Source: Chloroflexota bacterium (GTDB lineage: Bacteria > Chloroflexota > Dehalococcoidia > SM23-28-2 > RBG-16-64-32). Taken from it: 8,481 nt of DNA. The notes under the pieces were generated by a model that worked only from the letters and a program-made list of their open reading frames with translations, did no database searches and was not told the DNA's origin. The position numbers and the translations under genes are program-made. The stretch lies in assembly GCA_005880075.1 (NCBI GenBank), contig VBJT01000185.1, forward strand, positions 14,361 through 22,841. Reading direction: 5' to 3'. This document shows positions 5,474-8,481 of this stretch, in pieces (position 1 is the first letter of the stretch; each line of letters starts with the position of its first letter).

Positions 5474-7138
5474 TTACCAGGCAGTCCAGCGAACTCCGCC
5501 GACCAAATTGGTGTCAAACTTATTAGTCCAGAGCACGCCACTGGCATTGATGATAATGCCGGCTGCAACAAGGACGATTCCGTACCAGGTAACCCTTCGT
5601 CCCATTCCCTCCCAGGTCAGGAGAAGGGCGAACGGGGCATAGTCCAGGAGGTAGCGGTAACCGAACTGCGGCCAGCCCGTTGAAGCCGCTAAGTGATGAA
5701 CGATAACGACCGGGACCACGGCTGCCCAGCAACCAACAACGAGCTTGTTACCGCTGCGGACGGCGAACACGACGCTTAGGGTGGCCAGCAGGAAAAACGG
5801 CAACAGTCTTACCAGCCGCGGGACATCCCACTGCGCCCAATCGAACCACGGTTGAGAGGTCGGGCCCCTACCGAGATTCGGGATGATGAAGAAGAATATG
5901 ACCGTGAAGGCGAGGAGCGCTCCCCCCGCGATGCGCAGCCAACGCTTGCGGATCCCGGCGAGGAAAGCCAGAAGAAAAGCTGGCGTAGTGGCCCAGAATG
6001 CGGCTCCGTTCCAGGAGGGCAGGACGTATGGCGCATCGGACTCCCAGAAGCGAAGGTCTCCCGAGTTCGGGAACATGTAGAGCGGCTTCTCGAAGAAAAT
6101 CGGCGCGTGCCGTTCGATATGCTTCCTCGAGACGAGGCCATGCTCCAGCAAGCCGCCGGGAACCGAGAGTGACGCCTTGGCGTGCCAGTGGTCATACGTC
6201 GCTTCCGGGGAGACAGTGTCGAACCGGATGTAGTTCAATACGGCAAATCCAATAACGAAGATGGAAAGGGCGACGCCGAACTTTAGTACCGGAAGCGATA
6301 TGCGGAAGAGGCGAGCCAGCCAGGCGCGAAGCTCGGGCCAGCCGCCCGAGACGGCCTGTCGGACCGTGCGCGCCGTGTCGCGGAGCTTCGAGAAATCCGT
6401 GAACATGATTAGGAAAAAGGGAGCCGTCCAGACGGTCGGCAGGCGCGTGATATAGGCGGCGCCGAGGAAAATGCCGGCAGTAAACGGCCGCCTGGCGGCG
6501 AGCGTCTCGTAAACTGCCGCAAAGAGAAACAGGGCCGCAACCGCGTGGTTGAAATACCAGACGCCCCCGTAGACTGAGTTCCACCAGTAGACGGTGCCGA
6601 AGATGAACATGGCGGTAAGAAATAACTGCTGCCAAAGGCTGTCCGTCAAGCGCCGCGAAACCTGGTAGACGACACCCGCGGTGATTGCACCAATCACGAT
6701 TGAGACTAGGGTCTGGTTGATATTCAGTCCGAATAACGCGACGCCAGGGAGAATCACGAGAGCGGTGCCGGGCGGCTCGAGCGGGTAATACTTGCTGCCC
6801 TCCGCACATGGATATGGCTGGCAGGCGAAATCGAGAAAGCCGATCAGGTCCTTGCCGTTAGCGACGTCCAGGCGCCCGTGGAGGAAGGCATCCGCCAGAC
6901 GCACCGGGTGGTTGTGCGGCGCCTGACTCGGTCCATCGAGAAAGGAATCCACTAACGAGCCGGACGCCCCTTCGTAGTGGAAGGCCGTAAAGTAGTAGAC
7001 CAGCAGCGTAACGACTACGCAAATAGCCGTTACCGCCCAGGCTGATCTACTGGTGCTACTCAGCCAATCGATTGCTTTGGATGACTTGAGCCAGGCGCCG
7101 GCGCCGGGACGCCGCCAGACTTTGTCCTCAACGGTCAT
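5474..7138 (-). CDS. GT-C-type membrane glycosyltransferase-like protein (family 39-like)
   Basis: ATG 7138 follows AAGGGA by 5 nt and gives 554 residues; an in-frame GTG at 7210 would add 24 residues that do not look like a natural N-terminus. Hydrophobic segments start at 33-51 and recur through the protein (about 125-137, 144-160, 171-185, 195-212, 219-247, 285-302, 383-396, 403-420, 445-460, 465-482, 496-508, 517-531). The first external loop carries NHPVRLADAFLHGRLDV (76-92) and SKYYPLEPPGTALVILP (115-131), as in bacterial relatives of protein O-mannosyltransferases (GT39/ArnT-like GT-C fold). GWPQFGYRYLLDYAPFALLL (488-507) is another family-typical stretch. Two Cys in loop 1 (106, 111) could form a disulfide. 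The expected role is transfer of a sugar from a polyprenyl-phosphate donor on the outer face of the membrane; the actual substrate is unknown. It is the first gene of the probable three-gene operon, divergent from the flippase-like gene. Confidence 0.82.
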   Translation of the reverse strand: MTVEDKVWRRPGAGAWLKSSKAIDWLSSTSRSAWAVTAICVVVTLLVYYFTAFHYEGASGSLVDSFLDGPSQAPHNHPVRLADAFLHGRLDVANGKDLIGFLDFACQPYPCAEGSKYYPLEPPGTALVILPGVALFGLNINQTLVSIVIGAITAGVVYQVSRRLTDSLWQQLFLTAMFIFGTVYWWNSVYGGVWYFNHAVAALFLFAAVYETLAARRPFTAGIFLGAAYITRLPTVWTAPFFLIMFTDFSKLRDTARTVRQAVSGGWPELRAWLARLFRISLPVLKFGVALSIFVIGFAVLNYIRFDTVSPEATYDHWHAKASLSVPGGLLEHGLVSRKHIERHAPIFFEKPLYMFPNSGDLRFWESDAPYVLPSWNGAAFWATTPAFLLAFLAGIRKRWLRIAGGALLAFTVIFFFIIPNLGRGPTSQPWFDWAQWDVPRLVRLLPFFLLATLSVVFAVRSGNKLVVGCWAAVVPVVIVHHLAASTGWPQFGYRYLLDYAPFALLLTWEGMGRRVTWYGIVLVAAGIIINASGVLWTNKFDTNLVGGVRWTAW

Positions 7139-7143
7139 TCGTT

Positions 7144-7149
7144 TCCCTT
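7144..7149 (-). promoter_or_regulatory. Ribosome binding site of the 554-residue GT-C gene
   Basis: The minus strand reads AAGGGA, 5 nt before ATG 7138. It favours this start over the longer in-frame GTG at 7210. Confidence 0.6.
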
Positions 7150-7182
7150 GAGCGGTCGAATATACGTTATTACGAATGATAC
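7148..7182. promoter_or_regulatory. AT-rich segment, possible divergent promoter
   Basis: This is the only AT-rich stretch in the 155-bp gap between the divergent operon and the flippase-like gene. On the minus strand TATATT (7164-7159) could be a -10 box, leaving a very short leader. On the plus strand TTGAGC (7148-7153) and TACGAA (7171-7176) have a 17-bp spacing but only partial consensus match. Neither has a strong partner element. Confidence 0.3.
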
Positions 7183-7283
7183 AGCCTGCGCAGTTCAGCA
7201 CGGAAGGCACGCGCCGGGTGCGGCGACAAGCAGCCTACACCTGCCCGTACACGTCGAGTCCAAGCGTTACCGGCTGTAGCATT

Positions 7284-7287
7284 GGAG
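7284..7287 (+). promoter_or_regulatory. Ribosome binding site of the flippase-like gene
   Basis: GGAG lies 6 nt before ATG 7294. It overlaps the alternative TTG at 7282, so the ATG is the better start. Confidence 0.6.
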
Positions 7288-7293
7288 CAGTCT

Positions 7294-8316
7294 ATGGGCT
7301 ACCTGACGAGGTCTGTCTGGGCCAGAACTCTCCTCGGTCTCGTCATCGCAGCAGCCCTGCTGGCCGTTGTCCTGCTACGCACAGACTTAGGCGCGACATT
7401 TGACGCGCTAGGCGAGGCGAATTTCGCCTACCTACCCCCGGCCATGCTCGTCTTCGCTTTCGCCGTCTGGTTCCAGGCGCTTCGCTGGCGCTACCTGCTC
7501 AAACCGCTGGCCGACGTTCCGGCGCACCGTCTATATCCCGTTGTTTTCGTCGGCCACCTCGCGAACAGTCTCGTGCCTTTGCGCGCAGGCGAAGTGTTGC
7601 GCGCTCTCGTCGTGAACCGCCGCGAAGGGGTCGGCCGGATGGCGGCGCTCGGCACGCTTGTCGTCGAGCGGGCGCTCGACGGTCTAGCGCTCAGCGCAAT
7701 GCTGCTGATTTTTGTGGCGGTCGTTGATTCGAGCAGCCGGCTCTGGGAACTCGTCCTCGCCGGCACGGTGCTATTCGGGCTTGCCACCGCACTACTGATA
7801 GTGATCGCTCTGCATCCTGACCGCTCGCTGTCGCTTGGCTCGAGGCTAATTGACCGTGGACCTGTCCGGTTTCGCTCGCGTCTGCGGCGCTGGCTGAGGT
7901 CTTTCCTGACCGGCACCCGCGCGCTGCGCACACCCGGGGGCATCGTTGCCGCGCTGGCCACTACGGCGGCGTTCTGGGTCAGCGTCGCCGTCGTCTATGC
8001 AATAGTCGGAGAGGCCTTTGCCCTTAAAGAAGGGTTCGGCACGTACCTCCTCGTGACGGCTGCCGCGAACCTGAGTGTCTCGATCCCATCGTCACAGGGT
8101 GGCCTCGGCCCGTTCGAGTTCTTCGTACGCGAGACGCTTGTCTTTTCCGGTGTGGCTTCTCCCGTTGCCACGGCTTACGCGCTCGTCCTCCATGCCACGA
8201 TTCTCGTCACGATGATCGTTATCGGGGCATTCTGCCTGCGCACTGCCGGGCTCTCGCTTGACATGCTCCGAGAAGCTTCTTCGGTTGAGGAAGATGAAGA
8301 GAAAGAGGCGCTCTAG
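7294..8316 (+). CDS. PF03706 flippase-like / lysylphosphatidylglycerol synthase transmembrane-region protein
   Basis: The 340-residue integral membrane protein has about seven or eight helices (roughly 12-28, 47-62, 81-95, 128-145, 153-172, 217-238, 249-264, 292-314). The conserved motifs of the family are present in order: RWRYLL (64-69), GHLANSLVPLRAGEVLRA (87-104, with the N..P.R.GE core), ERALDG (125-130) and PSSQGGLGPFE (265-275). The length fits the stand-alone family, which lacks the C-terminal aminoacyl-transfer domain of MprF. Relatives include the flippase domain of MprF and AglD-type proteins, and they occur in glycolipid and polyprenyl-linked glycan clusters; flipping of a lipid-linked substrate is inferred. 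The cytosolic tail is strongly acidic (VEEDEEKE). Start ATG 7294 is chosen for its GGAG. It is divergent from the two GT-C genes and ends 2 bp from the stop of a convergent probable methyltransferase gene. Family assignment is firm; the substrate is unknown. Confidence 0.9.
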   Translation: MGYLTRSVWARTLLGLVIAAALLAVVLLRTDLGATFDALGEANFAYLPPAMLVFAFAVWFQALRWRYLLKPLADVPAHRLYPVVFVGHLANSLVPLRAGEVLRALVVNRREGVGRMAALGTLVVERALDGLALSAMLLIFVAVVDSSSRLWELVLAGTVLFGLATALLIVIALHPDRSLSLGSRLIDRGPVRFRSRLRRWLRSFLTGTRALRTPGGIVAALATTAAFWVSVAVVYAIVGEAFALKEGFGTYLLVTAAANLSVSIPSSQGGLGPFEFFVRETLVFSGVASPVATAYALVLHATILVTMIVIGAFCLRTAGLSLDMLREASSVEEDEEKEAL

Positions 8317-8318
8317 TA

Positions 8319-8481
8319 CTACTTCTCGGCAACCAGGAATAACTGCTTACCGAACAAGAGGTGAAGAGGGCCGGCGGCCAAATAGAGTCTAAGCAAGAAC
8401 GGCGACTGCGGCAGGCGGCTCTTGAATGAATACGGCAGGAAGCGCGGCCGCATTTCACGAACGGTGAGGCCCGTGATGTTT
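8319..8481 (-). CDS. Probable SAM-dependent methyltransferase, C-terminal end only
   Basis: The minus-strand frame is open from the right edge to TAG at 8319-8321 and yields 53 residues. The visible end runs NITGLTVREMRPRFLPYSF, then KSRLPQSPFLLRLYLAAG and ends LHLLFGKQLFLVAEK. The pattern of V.E.RPRFLPY..KSRLP, then a hydrophobic helix, then a GKQ-F-hydrophobic-A-K strand is common at the C-terminus of class I methyltransferases in glycan and lipid biosynthesis clusters. The SAM-binding motifs lie outside the window, so this is a family-style call only. It converges on the flippase-like gene with 2 bp between the stops. Confidence 0.65.
   Translation of the reverse strand, partial: NITGLTVREMRPRFLPYSFKSRLPQSPFLLRLYLAAGPLHLLFGKQLFLVAEK

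Noticed and set aside
6192..6809. 205-codon minus-strand frame inside the 554-residue GT-C gene
   Set aside because: Arg/His/Pro-rich out-of-frame reading; the main frame has regular hydrophobic helices.
7139..7210. Longer GTG start (7210) for the 554-residue GT-C gene
   Set aside because: The added 24 residues lack family character, and ATG 7138 has a well-spaced AAGGGA.
8219..8458. 79-codon minus-strand frame at the right edge
   Set aside because: It is Ser/Cys/Arg-rich. The neighbouring frame ending at 8319 gives a methyltransferase-like C-terminus, and this frame overlaps the flippase-like gene.

Overview
The window is GC-rich, densely coded bacterial DNA, apparently from an uncultured or little-studied lineage. 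Secreted proteins with thrombospondin type 3 calcium repeats and cohesin-like domains, next to GT-C membrane proteins and a PF03706 flippase-like protein, suggest a Chloroflexota (Dehalococcoidia-like) genome. That placement is inference from protein style; no rRNA or marker gene is present. I see no tRNA, rRNA, CRISPR array, insertion sequence or phage gene.

Left part (1-2218): two divergent genes for exported surface proteins. A minus-strand gene runs off the left edge and encodes a secreted protein with a cohesin-like beta-sandwich region. A plus-strand gene encodes a membrane-anchored protein ending in thrombospondin type 3 repeats. The second gene is split by a frameshift that removing one C from a CCCC run at 1829-1832 would repair, so it is given as two segments of one gene. 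Its 5' end is also uncertain.

Middle part (2249-7138): three minus-strand genes with small gaps, probably one operon. In transcription order they encode a 554-residue GT-C-type membrane protein, a 635-residue GT-C-type membrane protein with a C-terminal extracytoplasmic domain, and a lipoprotein with a glucose/sorbosone dehydrogenase-type beta-propeller. The propeller seems to lack the usual catalytic histidine.

Right part (7139-8481): a divergent intergenic region, then a plus-strand gene for a PF03706 flippase-like membrane protein. Only 2 bp from its stop lies the stop of a convergent minus-strand gene; the visible 53 C-terminal residues look like the end of a SAM-dependent methyltransferase.

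Taken together, two GT-C proteins, a flippase-like protein, a probable methyltransferase and exported calcium-binding or propeller proteins suggest an envelope-glycan or glycolipid assembly locus beside surface-protein genes. The individual families are known; the grouping, the altered propeller active site and the frameshifted surface protein are the points worth a second look. I found no clear evidence of a wholly new system.
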